Both the position numbers and the translations under genes were made by a program. A stretch of DNA of 23,871 nucleotides from Larix sibirica (lineage: Eukaryota > Streptophyta > Pinopsida > Pinales > Pinaceae), in NCBI GenBank assembly GCA_004151065.3, contig NWUY0300072813.1, positions 14,142 through 38,012 of the forward strand, given 5' to 3'. The notes under the pieces were generated by a model. It made no database searches, had not been told where the DNA came from, and worked only from the letters and a program-made list of their open reading frames with translations. Each line of letters starts with the position of its first letter. Position 1 is the first letter of the stretch. Of the stretch, positions 7,824 to 18,110 are shown piece after piece.

Positions 7824-8400
7824 TGTGCACCAAAAGGAAAGGAGTGGTTAGGAATCAAGAACCTGATGTGGTTGCCCTTGGTTAAATGAGCAAAATGGCT
7901 TTGGCATGTCTTAAGTACCAACGTGCAATTGTGGAAAAAGGTAGTAGAAGTCAATAATATGGATGAAGAAGTCTGTTGGAGATATTCTCTAAGCCATGCA
8001 TTTCAGAAACATGAACTTCTCTTTGGAAGCTAATGAAGAAAGCATGGACTATGTAGCGGACCATATCTAGGGAAAGAGAACAGAAATCTAAAATTTTGGA
8101 CAGATAAATGGAGGGGACCAAATCCCCCCGCTAGATGAGGTGAATGACTTTTCCCATACTTAAAGGAATCCTTGAAAGAGGTAGAACCCATAGAAGTCGA
8201 GTATATCCTCAATCTAGATAAGTCTAACTGGGGAGACACTAATTTTCTACGGTCTCATGGATGATTTATAACCGAGGAAATCTTCCAACGAGAGGCCTTT
8301 TTATTGGAGCAAGGGTTAAGGTGGGCGCCATTCCCAAAAGAAGGGTCAAAAGCTTGTCTGAGGCAAGGGATAAGGTGGAAAGACAAACACCCTTTTCTCA
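7824..8400 (+). pseudogene. LINE reverse transcriptase C-terminal remnant
   Basis: A single plus frame runs from 7824 to 8400 broken by internal stops (for example at about 7890, 8031, 8034, 8130 and 8139). It shows the order typical of plant LINE polyproteins after the RT thumb: CAPKGKEWLGIKNL near 7824-7865, AKWLWHVL, then LKFWTDKWRGPNPP near 8090-8125 and LFPYLKESLKEVE after it, leading to where the zinc-binding region (zf-RVT) would lie. The frame is kept over 190 codons, so decay was mostly by point mutation. The element lacks RT core motifs in this window and is inactive. Confidence 0.7.
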
Positions 8401-8440
8401 ACTAATGAACTGTACAACAGCATCTTTTGTCCAAGGGCAC

Positions 8441-8610
8441 CACGGCATCGATGGGTTAATTCAGTACAAAGAGCCCGGGGTTCAATTCCCGGATAGATGG
8501 ATGTGGTGTTGATTTGTTCTACCGAAGGAAAATGTGTTGATGTTGAGATTAAGCCATGGGGCGATAGCCATCACCAAAATATGAGAAGATGGAATTCACA
8601 TAGGCCATCT
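8441..8610 (+). repeat. SINE-like tRNA-derived sequence
   Basis: The motif ggttcaattcc at 8479-8489 matches the Pol III B box. The flanking ccggg (8475-8479) and cccgg (8488-8492) would form a T-arm stem. Upstream, ggttaattcagtacaaagagc resembles a tRNA D arm, but no anticodon arm lies between, so this is not a working tRNA gene. The SINE label is inference; ends, tail and target duplication are not clear. Confidence 0.4.
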
Positions 8611-9470
8611 TTTATGCCTTGTGTGTGGCCCAGGGATGATGATTAGAATCGCATTTTTTTGGAGCTGCCATGGACAAGGAACATATAATCTTATTTTTCT
8701 GTTCTAATTTGGAAAGATTTGCAACAAATAAAATGAAGAGAGGCACAATTGGGAGTTTTCCTGTGCCTGTTTTGTCAAGGGGAAGTCCAAACTTTGGTTT
8801 ACGAATGCCCAAGTGAGACTTCATTTCTTGCAAGTAATTAAAATTCTGACGTACATAATTTAGCAAACTAGAAACTTTGCTTACTTTAAAAGAAAGTACC
8901 CTACCTTGAGTAGATGAGGGATAATACCTGTGGATTTTTCTTTACTCTGGATCTATTTAGTACCAAGAGGGATCAAAATGAAATTGGGATGCAAATCTCT
9001 TTGTGCTTAAAAGACTCTGAGTTAAGATGGATTTGCACTGGTGTGTATATTAATGCTTGGTATTCTTTTCTTGAATTTGTTTTGGTACATTACAGATTTT
9101 TTTCAATATTTTAATGTGTAAGCACAGATGTGACACGTCTCATCCAGATTGCGCGAATTAAAAAAAAAATATTATATTGGACTGAGATATGCTGCATGTC
9201 TCGTGAGAATTAAGCATGAACATTACACATTTCTCTAGACTCTCGTACAGGGCCTTAGAATGCACCTTGCTTTTCTCAATGTAATCAAAAGAAAAAAGGG
9301 GGCTTTGTCCAATATGGAGCAAGTATAGTTGTTTTTAAGCAAGATCGTCTAATATTTTTTCAAGATATCATCTCTTGGTGATAGTGTGCCTTAAACTATC
9401 CAATGTTAACAACAATTTCTTTTGCTAATGTCAGATCTAGATTGATCTCTGTTGAGTCAAGTGAGACCAG
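8611..9470. other. Intergenic, no gene recognised
   Basis: Only short open frames without motifs are present (the longest about 80 codons on the minus strand). A few T- and A-rich runs occur near 8652 and 9160. I see no repeat structure or RNA gene. Confidence 0.5.
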
Positions 9471-10265
9471 ATGACAAAACCAGGGACCAGTGAAATTAGC
9501 AATTCACAAATTCTTATTGAAGTAAGGCATCAACTAGAACAACAATAAGGCTTTTTTATCTTACATGTTCCTTGTTATCACCCAAACCCCTAAAGCCCAA
9601 GGTATGGTCTTGGTAAAACTAAGAGGGAGGCCATTGCCACCACACCTAACCCTCTTCTGCACTTTAGGTTATCTCTTCTCTAACTCAAGGGGGGCTTCCC
9701 TAAATTAGGATTATTAGAGCTTGCAATAATGTCCAAGGTGAAATGAAGAGATGGCTCTAGCAAAATGGTTTATGATTTAGTAAATTTAAAAAAACAGATG
9801 AATGGACCAAAGACTAGTGTCTTATCCATTGGGAAATATGGGGTTAACCAAGACTCATACAGAGGCTTAAAGGAAATATTAGAAATGGTTAGGGCAGCAA
9901 GATTACAAACCCTAGCCATTGCTTCAACAAATTCAGAAATCTAACAAAATGAAAAAACTATTGAAGATATTTTCAAATGATCTTGAAGGTATACTTGTCA
10001 TGCAAGGGAAATAGAGCATATAACCATGGAATGAGAGACATAACCTTCCAATTGACAACCACCATATAAAAGAGAGACTTACTTCATTAATTCTCAAGAC
10101 CATTAGCATTTGAAGATTTCATCCATCAATGAAACATGAGCAACAACAAACCATCCACAAGAAGCTCTTTGATCAACAATCCATAGGAAACCAAGAGATA
10201 TTCAACTAAGTTCTAAGGGATTTCTCCTCGAATCCACCATGAAAAATGTAGGAGAGAGAAAACCC

Positions 10266-10273
10266 TTATATAG
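10266..10273 (-). promoter_or_regulatory. TATA box, minus strand
   Basis: Read on the minus strand this is ctatataa within acctatataagggtt, followed by a ctctctc pyrimidine stretch about 15 bases downstream, a common plant core-promoter layout. It would drive transcription toward lower coordinates. Confidence 0.4.
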
Positions 10274-11112
10274 GTTTTTATCTCATCTTCCTCCTATAAT
10301 AAAATAACAATAAACTCTTAGATCTAGCCTAGGGAGGAGTAAATAAATCAAAATACTCCAACTACCACAACCAAATGCATAAAATAAGGTGGTCAATGCC
10401 ACATGTACAAGCCTTAAGTTAAGAGAGACATAGTGCCTCCAACAAATGAGGGAATATGCCAAGTGGAATCCAATAACTAGCTTCCAAAAGCTCATAAGTG
10501 AAGCACTCCAATAGAATATAGGTCTCCAAAGCAATGAATGAACTCTAGATCTAGTGTTTGACCTCCCTAGATCTCCTCCAATATCAAATGGGCTCAAATC
10601 ATGCAACTGCCCCTCCAAAGAAGGACACTACCTCCAAATAAAGCATGGAATGACATGTGTAACACCTCCAAGGTGGACACCCCCATCATAAATGTACAAT
10701 CTATGCACTCCAAGGTGAATGCTCCAAAGAACAGGATCCCAAAAGGTGAATGCTACAAAGAAATGAATGCAAGAAACCCTCCATGTGGAGCATTCCAACA
10801 GTCAAGGTTAGAGCCAAGTCAAAGATGCTCTCAAGGCCACATGTGTGGCTCTCCAAGTGAACACTCCATCAATAAAGCATGAATGAGTGTGAAAGTAACC
10901 TTAAAAGAGTGGATGTTCCTCAAGATGAAAACAACCTCTATAAATGATGGCACAATGGGGCTCTCCATATGAAGCATCCCATCTATCATGCATGATTGAG
11001 TGAATAATGAGGCTCCAACGGTGGACACTTTCCTTCTTTTGGCCTCATCAAGGGTTAAGACCTCAAAGCATGTGCAATGAATGTTCTCCACTACATGATG
11101 TCCACATATCAA

Positions 11113-11152
11113 CCAAAACCCAATCTCCAATGCCAAAACCCAATCTCCAATG
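11113..11152. repeat. Perfect 20-bp tandem duplication
   Basis: The unit ccaaaacccaatctccaatg occurs at 11113-11132 and immediately again at 11133-11152 without a mismatch, indicating a recent local slip or duplication. Confidence 0.85.
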
Positions 11153-11734
11153 TGTTATCTCATCAATCCATATGCAAAGTTACATCCATAGAACAAGGAA
11201 TTTATCAATCAAGTTAGAAACTTCAAACCCAAAAGGAAGGCACTAGCCATAACTAACCAACTCCATGAGGACGGGAATCCCTTCTTCTACAAACCATGAA
11301 CATGCCTCCGCACATGCCATGAGAGAGAAACACAGGGAGTGTTCAACCCATATTGACAGTGAATCATTCCAATATACCAACCAAGTGCTAAGAACCAATA
11401 GAGTTCCATGGGAAATGAGTGCATGCCCCAATACATGTGCTAGAATGAGGGTGCTCCATGGAAAGACAACAAGAAAGCATCCTCAAAGTGTGAAACATGC
11501 CCAAAGAGCTAGAAATAGAAAGCCCCAATATGTCATAAAATCACCCAAATAAGCCAAGCGCTCCACTAAAATTGATAGTATATGTCATCAAGATGCCATA
11601 TCAACCCAAAAGGGCTAGGGTGATCCCATGGAAGAGCCTCCAAATACCATCAAATCATACAAATAAGCCACGCTCCATGGGAAAGGATAATCCATGTGAT
11701 CAAGATGACAAATCAAACCAAAAGTGATAAGGAG

Positions 11735-11861
11735 CTCCAAGGAAAACCAACCACAAGTCATCTCTAAGCATCATGGCACTCCAAGGAAAACCAACCACAA
11801 GTCATCTCTAAGCATCATGGCACTCCAAGGAAAACCGACCACAAGTCATCTCTAAGCATCA
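11735..11861. repeat. 44-bp tandem repeat, about three copies
   Basis: Units start at 11735, 11779 and 11823, each beginning ctccaaggaaaacc(a/g)acca and ending with aagcatca. The first two are identical; the third has one change (a to g) and a different end. They lie within the long LTR-like region and, like the pair at 11113, are much less diverged than their surroundings. Confidence 0.85.
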
Positions 11862-12616
11862 ATTACTCCAAATGAGCTAGAGTGTGCCATGCAAAATTGA
11901 CCATGAATAGTCCCTACATGTGAACCATAACCAATGAGCAAGAGTGCTCTACAATATATGATCATCTATGTCATCAAAATGTCAAATTACTCCAAAAGTG
12001 ATAGGGTGCTCCATCAAAAGTGAACAATATGTCACAAACAAGTAATATATTTCCTAGAGAAGGAAACACCATGTTCTAGCTAGGAGGCCTCAAAACCTCA
12101 TAATCACATCAATAAATCATCTCATATGCAATGCTGAATCAAGGGGCAACCATTAACACTTTAAAACTCAAGGAGAGCCTAAGTTGATGGGTTCCCAATC
12201 CATGAATGCACAAAGTGTTAGACAAATGCTAAGCAAGATACACTCCAAGCATGCCAATATCATCTATATGAGAGCACATCAACATCATGAGAGGCCACAT
12301 CCCAAACCTACGGGCACAAATACATCATGAAAATCCATCCACCACTTATCGATTAGGGCATCATCACAACATTAAGAATAACTCTAGCATTGAAAGTACC
12401 TAAGGCATCTAGCAATTGCATGTCATAAAGTGGTGAAAATCACAAGTGTAGGACCTCATACAATATACAAGGTAACATTCCTTACATTATAATTTGTATT
12501 ATTGGCTTTTTCTTATTCATGCATGTTTGAAAGAGCTTACACTAGGACCTAAATTTTTAAAACATGGAAAATATGTTTTAAAAAAACCTAATTACAAAAA
12601 ATGAATTGTATTTGTT

Positions 12617-12997
12617 CATGTGGCTAGGCAATGCAAACTCAAACAACAACTATTGCATAACCAAGCTTGTAATCTCAATGTGCTACAATTATAGAAGTTG
12701 CACCTACACATAGGACTAGGGAACAGTTCATAACATATGACAACGAAAACCACTAAAAACATTGTAGTCAAACACAAAACATGGGGGGAGAGTGAACAAA
12801 AAACAAACTTTATTCAAACAATAGGGTCGAAATCGAAATGGTACATCTTGGTCTATAGGTTTTAGATTATTTGAGCTATGTACAATGCAATCAGTAAATT
12901 CTTTTAGCCTTGGCGAAAGCTAGTAGAGCATTAAATGCTGTAGTTCAATGCTTAGGGATCGTTGGATCTGAAGATTCTCTAAATTTAATAGACGCTA
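12617..12997 (-). mobile_element. LTR-like segment related to the gypsy 5' LTR
   Basis: Read on the minus strand, about 12640-12716 (tgtgtaggtgcaacttctat and then acaagcttggttatgcaata) matches the end part of the gypsy 5' LTR (about 20876-20950, minus) at roughly 70-75 percent by eye. An AATAAAG signal lies near 12810 in the same orientation. The more upstream part does not align with that LTR. It may be a solo LTR, or the far LTR, of a related element. The boundaries are approximate. Confidence 0.4.
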
Positions 12998-13065
12998 AGC
13001 ACTAAGCTGCAGCATTCATTTAATACTCTGAAGCTCAATACCATATTGTGTAACTTATCTATTTG

Positions 13066-13464
13066 CTAATTGGAGGTTTCTAGAATGATTCCGAAGCATT
13101 TCTTCACGCTCTGCGTCAGAACTTCTATCTCCGACAAAGCATTAAGTCGTGCGATCTTCTCCAATGTCTGCAGATTCGACGTTTGGCCAGCTAATTCCAC
13201 CGATTCTGCTCTGGAAAATGGCGACAATATGAAGTTATTTTTAGCCGCTTCCAGCCATTTGTCAGGCTTCTGCGATCCCTGGATAGTAGATCACGAGTCA
13301 CGAGTTCTTTTTAGTGATGCATATTATTTTCTCCACAGTGAAAGTCTCTATTTCGGTTTTTCTTGCCAGCAGCTTTGCAGATTCCCATTACTAGCAGCTT
13401 ATTTTAGATCTGGAAAATGAAGTATATCACTACTCATTTTGCCTGGCTCTATGTTCTAGGGTTT
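13066..13464 (-). pseudogene. Possible host gene 5' region, interrupted
   Basis: Read on the minus strand: a telo-box-like aaaccctag (13456-13464), common in plant 5' leaders, then ATG at 13435-13437. One reading phase then runs 124 codons to TAG at 13066-13068 with four internal stops. The last part, after an acceptor-like tactatccag ending at 13279, is a clean 70-codon run (13066-13278) of protein-like composition (GSQKPDKWLEAAKN at its start, AESVELAGQTSNLQTLEK in the middle). Either the stops lie in an intron or this is a dead copy. I do not recognise the family. A 110-codon frame is also open on the plus strand (from ATG 13085), so strand assignment is inference. Confidence 0.35.
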
Positions 13465-13567
13465 TCTTCAACGTAGAACGTAATCACAGTTGTCACGCTT
13501 CCTCAGCCGCACACTCTAGGGTAACCACATAAGGTTAACCTTTTCTGTGGGGTGCAACTTTTGAAGG

Positions 13568-13822
13568 GAGTAAGCTAATCCTGAGATGTTTTGCACTTTT
13601 TGGATCATTTTTGCAAGAATTTGATGATGAATGATTGTTGAAATCACATGTTTTCATTGTTGAAATTGCATTTTTGATTGCAAAAATGGATTCAGCTGCT
13701 TAAACATTATGCAATTTCAACAATGTATATTTACAATTTTAACAATTCCAACAAAATTTTAGTAAGAAAAAATCACTGGAAAAATGGCGCCCAATATCTA
13801 ACATTTAACATTTAGCTTACTC
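13568..13822. repeat. Small foldback, MITE-like
   Basis: Outer arms gagtaagctaa at 13568-13578 and its complement at 13812-13822; inner perfect 17-bp arms at 13655-13671 (cattgttgaaattgcat) and 13709-13725. The element is about 255 bp long and non-coding. No target-site duplication is evident, so the ends are tentative. Confidence 0.5.
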
Positions 13823-14228
13823 AACAATAAAACGAATTGGAGGCACAGTCGTGGTGAGGGTTTCCATCACATCTTATGAAACCATCGTTCAACACCTAGT
13901 CGCAAGACAAATATGCTGGCTGGCCTATCAAGACAACATGATAACCTCTCGATCTAGAGGACGTCAAGCCACCAATCTCTATCGCTATGAGCAATGTGGC
14001 ATTTATATGCACAACGGTCTGTGGCCTCAAATCTCGCTATATGTTCCTATAAGTTTTGCAACGCTTATGTTTTTTTAACATTGCATCCCTTGCCACCAAC
14101 TCCAACAAATTGCATCACCTTTCATGTTTAGTTTGTCAATGTTTTACCTCCTAATAAAGGGAGATATCTTACTTTTTCAAAGCTAGAAGACACCTCAAAT
14201 GTTTCTCGTTGTGGTCATGAATTTTTCT
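13823..14228. other. No gene recognised
   Basis: A 75-codon plus frame at 13851-14078 starts with GTG and has no recognisable domain; I do not call it a gene. No repeats of note. Confidence 0.5.
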
Positions 14229-14660
14229 CTACTTCAATTCTGCACTCGAAGTAGAACTCCTACTCCATGCAAGAAGCCTTGCTTAGTGTATAATGACTTT
14301 TCCCTACTCTAGTTTCATATTCGAAGTAGAATCCTTGCTCCATGTAGGAAGCCTTGTCCAAGATGAATGTAATGCCCTACTTTAGTTCCACATTTGAATT
14401 AGAAGCCTCCCTCCTTGTAAGAAGCCTTGCCCAATGTAAAAGGACATTTCCCTACTTCAATTTTGCACTTGAAGTGGAAGCCATGCTCCATGCAGGAAGC
14501 CTTGCCTAGTGAAAAACGATTGTTCCCTACATCATTTATGTTCTATAAGTAGAATCTCTGCTCCATGTAGAAAGTCTTACGTAGTGCAAGATAGTTGTTC
14601 CCCACTTCAGTTCCAAACTTGGAGTAGAAGCCCTTCTTTGTGCAAGAAGAACACCATTCC
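14229..14660. repeat. 75-bp minisatellite, six copies
   Basis: Units start at about 14229, 14304, 14377, 14452, 14527 and 14602, a 73-75-bp period. Each begins with a cta(c)ttcaattctgcact-like phrase, then gaagtagaa, a ctccatg(c/t)a phrase and aagccttgc. Within a unit the start ctacttc and the later gaagtag are complementary, so each copy can form a short hairpin; this is clearest in the first copy (14229-14254). Copies have diverged by roughly a fifth. No coding function. Confidence 0.85.
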
Positions 14661-14852
14661 TCTTACAACAAATCCACAGCTCCAGCTCCAACACTTGGTT
14701 TCCATGTCTCATCACATACATCATATGACACTTGCATTTCGTAATCATTCTAGACAACCACTTCCACCTTCCCTATCATAACATCACCGTATGGTATTTT
14801 TCTTCTTGGCCTCATAAATTTTCACAATACACCTTCTCCAATGTAGTAATTT

Positions 14853-14950
14853 GTCAATATTTCAAAACATGAGCACCGTGGGTTCTTTATTTACATAATT
14901 AATCAATATTTCAAAACATGAGCACCTTGGGTTCTTTATTTACATAATGA
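14853..14950. repeat. 49-bp tandem duplication
   Basis: Bases 14853-14901 and 14902-14950 are nearly identical, both containing tatttcaaaacatgagcacc and then tgggttctttatttacataat. A single g/t difference inside the block and slightly different ends suggest a young event. Confidence 0.85.
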
Positions 14951-15499
14951 CAACCATGGGTAGGAAAATTCATCTTCAGTAATCTTGCACATTCTAGACA
15001 ACAATGGCTTCCTTCAACACATCCTTTATGTTATAATTCAAGCGTATTTTTCAATGGTTTCATTCCTAAACTAGGAGGAAAGCAAGAACAACATAAATTG
15101 AAAGGAACGGATATGGCACATGGGCATACCTCTCTAAGCATATTGTTTTAGGATAATAATATAATAGTAGAATAATAATATAATAGCGTAATAAATTAAT
15201 GCACAATTCATTTTAAGGTCCGTGCAAATTAGTGGGTCTTAATGATGAATTGAGTAGTTAGAGTGGACTTTGTCAATTAAATATTTTATAACTTATATAA
15301 GGCATTTGCTAAAGTAATGAAAAGCATGCAATGAGTTTTGGGTTTCTTTATGGTATGTTTTCTATTTTTTAATTTGCATTTGTTTATGGTTGTCTTAGAT
15401 TAGGTTCCTTGAGCTTCATTAAGTTCATTTGACTAGTGGTTGTTCGTTTAATTTTGCTATTGTTCGTATCTTGTCATCTTCTATCCTTTTATGAAATTT
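14951..15499. other. AT-rich region beyond the gypsy pol, no gene
   Basis: This should hold the 3' end of the minus-strand gypsy element, but I cannot identify its 3' LTR: no stretch matches the 5' LTR at 20852-21257 convincingly. An 18-bp AT repeat (ataataatataatag, two copies at about 15152-15187) is present. A gccttatata phrase near 15296 (minus) resembles one in the 5' LTR but is too short to prove homology. Confidence 0.45.
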
Positions 15500-16443
15500 G
15501 TATTATGAAATTTATACAGGTTTGTAATATTATTTACAGGAATAATCTCAAAAGTTTTTAAGAAGTCCATCTTGTAGGCATTATCAAAAATTTTCCTTCA
15601 AATTTTACATGGGTTAATCTTGTTGAACTTTTGCTTATTGTATGCCCTTAGGAAATTTATCGATTCTTAAGTGTACCGTTATCATTCTAATCTTCAAAAA
15701 CTTTCAGTTCACCTTATTGTAGTTGTTACTCTATTATAGCTTCATTATAACCTGTTTATAAATTTCCTTCATACTCTCTACAAAATAGTCAACATCAATG
15801 CTCTTTTTATTCTTTGTTTCTTGAGACTTAACCAAATAAAAAATGCATATTGGAGACCTACGACAAACTACTTGAAATATACTTATACCAATGGATCTAT
15901 TCACCAATTATTATAAGAGAATTCACTTGAGCTAAAGCCACTCCCACTAACACAATCTATCTCCAATTAAACTTTTGAACAAGTTACCAAGACTTTGGTT
16001 AACCACCTCTATTTGACCATCCATTTGTGGATGACATAATGAACTATACTACAATCTTGAACCCATTTTCTTCCCGAGGGTTCTCCAAAAATGTCTAAGA
16101 AATCTCTAATCTCTATTCAAAGTGATACTTTTAGGAAACCCATGCAATGCCACAACCTCCTTAAAAAACAACACTGCCACATGAGTAGCATCATTGATCT
16201 TCTTGCATGGTATAAAGTGTGGCATTTTAGAAAATATCTCCACTACAACTAACATTAATTCATTACCATTCTATGTCTTGCGTAGTCCCAAAGAAAATCC
16301 ATGTTTATGTCTTTCCATGGTTTCTCGGACATCTATGAAATAGTATATAAACCCATGTTTTGGCTCTTGTCATTGGTCAATTGACAAATTTCACAACACT
16401 CGGCAAACTTATTGATTTCTCTACCAATGGTAAGCCAAAAATG
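15500..16443 (-). pseudogene. Gypsy integrase core and C-terminal part, broken
   Basis: Minus-strand translation gives the zinc-finger end (CCEIC near 16390), then WKDINMDF with the first catalytic Asp (codon at 16297-16299), the stretch [14 protein letters not shown], and GQIEVVN carrying the catalytic Glu (16007-16009). The middle catalytic Asp position reads Asn (codon at 16115-16117) and is followed by a stop two codons on. More stops and frameshifts lie between. Near 15560-15590 DNAYKMDF marks the C-terminal region common in plant Ty3 elements. Not functional. Confidence 0.8.
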
Positions 16444-17835
16444 CCTTTCATTTATCTATGCTTTCATCTTATCCACTCTAAAGTGTCCACCGAAATCTCT
16501 ACTATATATCTCTCGAATGAGATTTCCCCTCGATTAACTCCATCGTATACACAATTTCTGATTTTTAAATCAGAATCCCTTTTCAATATGAAAATCCAAA
16601 TATGATGTTCTGTCCATACTCCTTGGCTCCTTACAAGTGCTCCACACCACCGCAAAGCTGGAATCATCTACATACAACTCCTTCATGTTGTCCAAACTAA
16701 CAACTTCAATATATATTGTGTTTATCAACATCACTATCCTACTTAATGCATCTGCAACCTTATTCGAGTTTTCATAATTGTGCTTCAAAACAAATGAGTA
16801 TCTTATAAAAATTCCACCATTTTCAGAGGTCTTTAGTTTATCTTGCCTTGATTGTTTATGTACTAAAGTGCCTTGTGATCAATAATCAACACAAATCCTC
16901 TTATCAACCTTTCATTTATCTATACTTTGATCTTATCCACTCTAAAGTGTCCACCTAAACCTCCACTATGTATCTCTCGAATGAGTTTTCCTCTCGACTA
17001 ACTCCATCGTATACACAATTTATGACTCTTAAATTAGAATCCATTTTCAATATGAAAATCCAAATATGATGTTCTGTCCATACTCCTTGGCTCCTTACAA
17101 GTACTCCACACCTCCGCAAAGTTGGCATCATCTACATACAACTCCTTCATGTTGTCCAAACTAATAACTTTAATAGATATTGTGTTTATCAACATCACTA
17201 TCCTACTTAACTCTTCTGCAACCTTATTTGACTCTTCATAGTTGTGCTTCAAACCAAATGATTATCTTTATAAAAATTCCACCATTTTCAGAGGTCTTTA
17301 GTTTATCTTACCTTGATTGTTTATGTACTAAAGCGCCTTATGATCAATAATCAATACAAATTCTCTTATCAACCTTTCATTTATCTATGCTTTGATCTTA
17401 TCCAATCTAAAGTGTCCACCTAAACGTCCACTACGTATCTCTCGAATGAGATTTCCTCTCGACTAACACCATCATATACACAATTTTTTATTCTTAAATT
17501 AGAATCCCTTTTCGATATGAAAATCCAAATATGATGTTCTATCCATACTCCTTGGCTCCTTACAATTGCTCCACACCTCCACAAAGCTAGCATCATCTAC
17601 ATACAACTCCTTCATGTTGTCCAAACTAACAACTTCAATAGATATTGTGTTTATCAAAATCACTATCCTACTTAAAGCATCTGCAACCTTATTTGACTTT
17701 CCATAGTTGTGCTTCAAAACAAATGAGTATCTTTATAAAAATTCCACCATTTTCAGACGTCTTTAGTTTATCTTACCTTGATTGTTTATGTACTAAAGTG
17801 CCTTATGATCAATAATCATTACAAATTCTCTTATA
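16444..17835. repeat. Three tandem 464-bp copies inside gypsy pol
   Basis: Units start at 16444, 16908 and 17373 (periods 464 and 465), each beginning cctttcatttatctatgctt or a one-base variant. Each copy holds the same minus-strand frame of about 72 codons (16570-16788, 17034-17252, 17499-17717): KHNY, then SNKVA and LSR (end of RNase H), LDNMKELYVDD, CKEPRSMDRTSYLDFHI. Copies differ from one another by several percent. A single-copy ancestor is expected because this junction occurs once in any gypsy pol, so the array arose after insertion or in its source. The right flank (after 17835) continues as single-copy RNase H and the left flank (before 16444) as single-copy integrase. Confidence 0.9.
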
Positions 17836-18110
17836 AACAAATAGTGCCTCCATTTCTTCAGAACTTAAACAATTGCATATAACTCCTAGTCATAAAGTGA
17901 GTACTTTTTCTTAGCCTCATTCAATTTCTCAGTAAAGAATGCTATGAGCTTACCCTCTTGGCCCAAAAATACTCCAATGGTCAAACCACTTGCAAAACAA
18001 ACTATTTAAAACACCGAGATTAAATTTGGGAGTTCTAATACTAGTGGTTTGATTACCTTCCTCTTCAAGGTCTTAAAATAACTTCTTGTTGTTCTTGTCC
18101 ATTGAAAATT
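17665..18110 (-). pseudogene. Gypsy RNase H domain, broken
   Basis: Minus-strand translation shows KKKYSLYD, a stop, ELYAIV, a stop, then KKWRHYLF, DHKAL and KMVEFL, the usual order of a plant Ty3 RNase H, ending in the KHNY...LSR segment that forms the right-most copy of the triplicated unit. At least four stops interrupt it. Confidence 0.8.

Larger units (their letters stand above)
9471..12480 (-). mobile_element. Long LTR-like non-coding region, minus strand
   Basis: Three kilobases without credible coding sequence. On the minus strand the phrase tggag recurs every few tens of bases in diverged contexts, giving an ancient tandem texture. A good TATA box in that orientation sits at 10266-10273. 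Downstream of it (10260 to about 9480, minus) the sequence has the look of a transcribed leader, with an AATAAG near 9520. A long LTR (U3 about 12460-10290, then R-U5) of a minus-strand element is my best reading. The ends, primer site and partner LTR are not proven, so this could be another kind of repeat. Several open frames of 80-110 codons on both strands here look accidental. Confidence 0.35.

Noticed and set aside
8450-8500. Functional tRNA gene
   Set aside because: The T arm is good but no anticodon arm or acceptor stem can be drawn.
10283-11552. Several 80-110-codon frames on both strands
   Set aside because: They lie in LTR-like repeat DNA, carry no motif and have compositions that follow the ctccaa/tggag repeats.
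13851-14078. 75-codon plus frame
   Set aside because: It starts at GTG, has no domain, and its only internal ATG is late.
14229-14660. CRISPR-like regular array
   Set aside because: Period is 75 bp with whole-unit similarity and no distinct spacers; a minisatellite in a eukaryotic genome.
14951-15499. 3' LTR of the gypsy element
   Set aside because: Position is right, but no stretch matches the proposed 5' LTR beyond a short TATA-like phrase.
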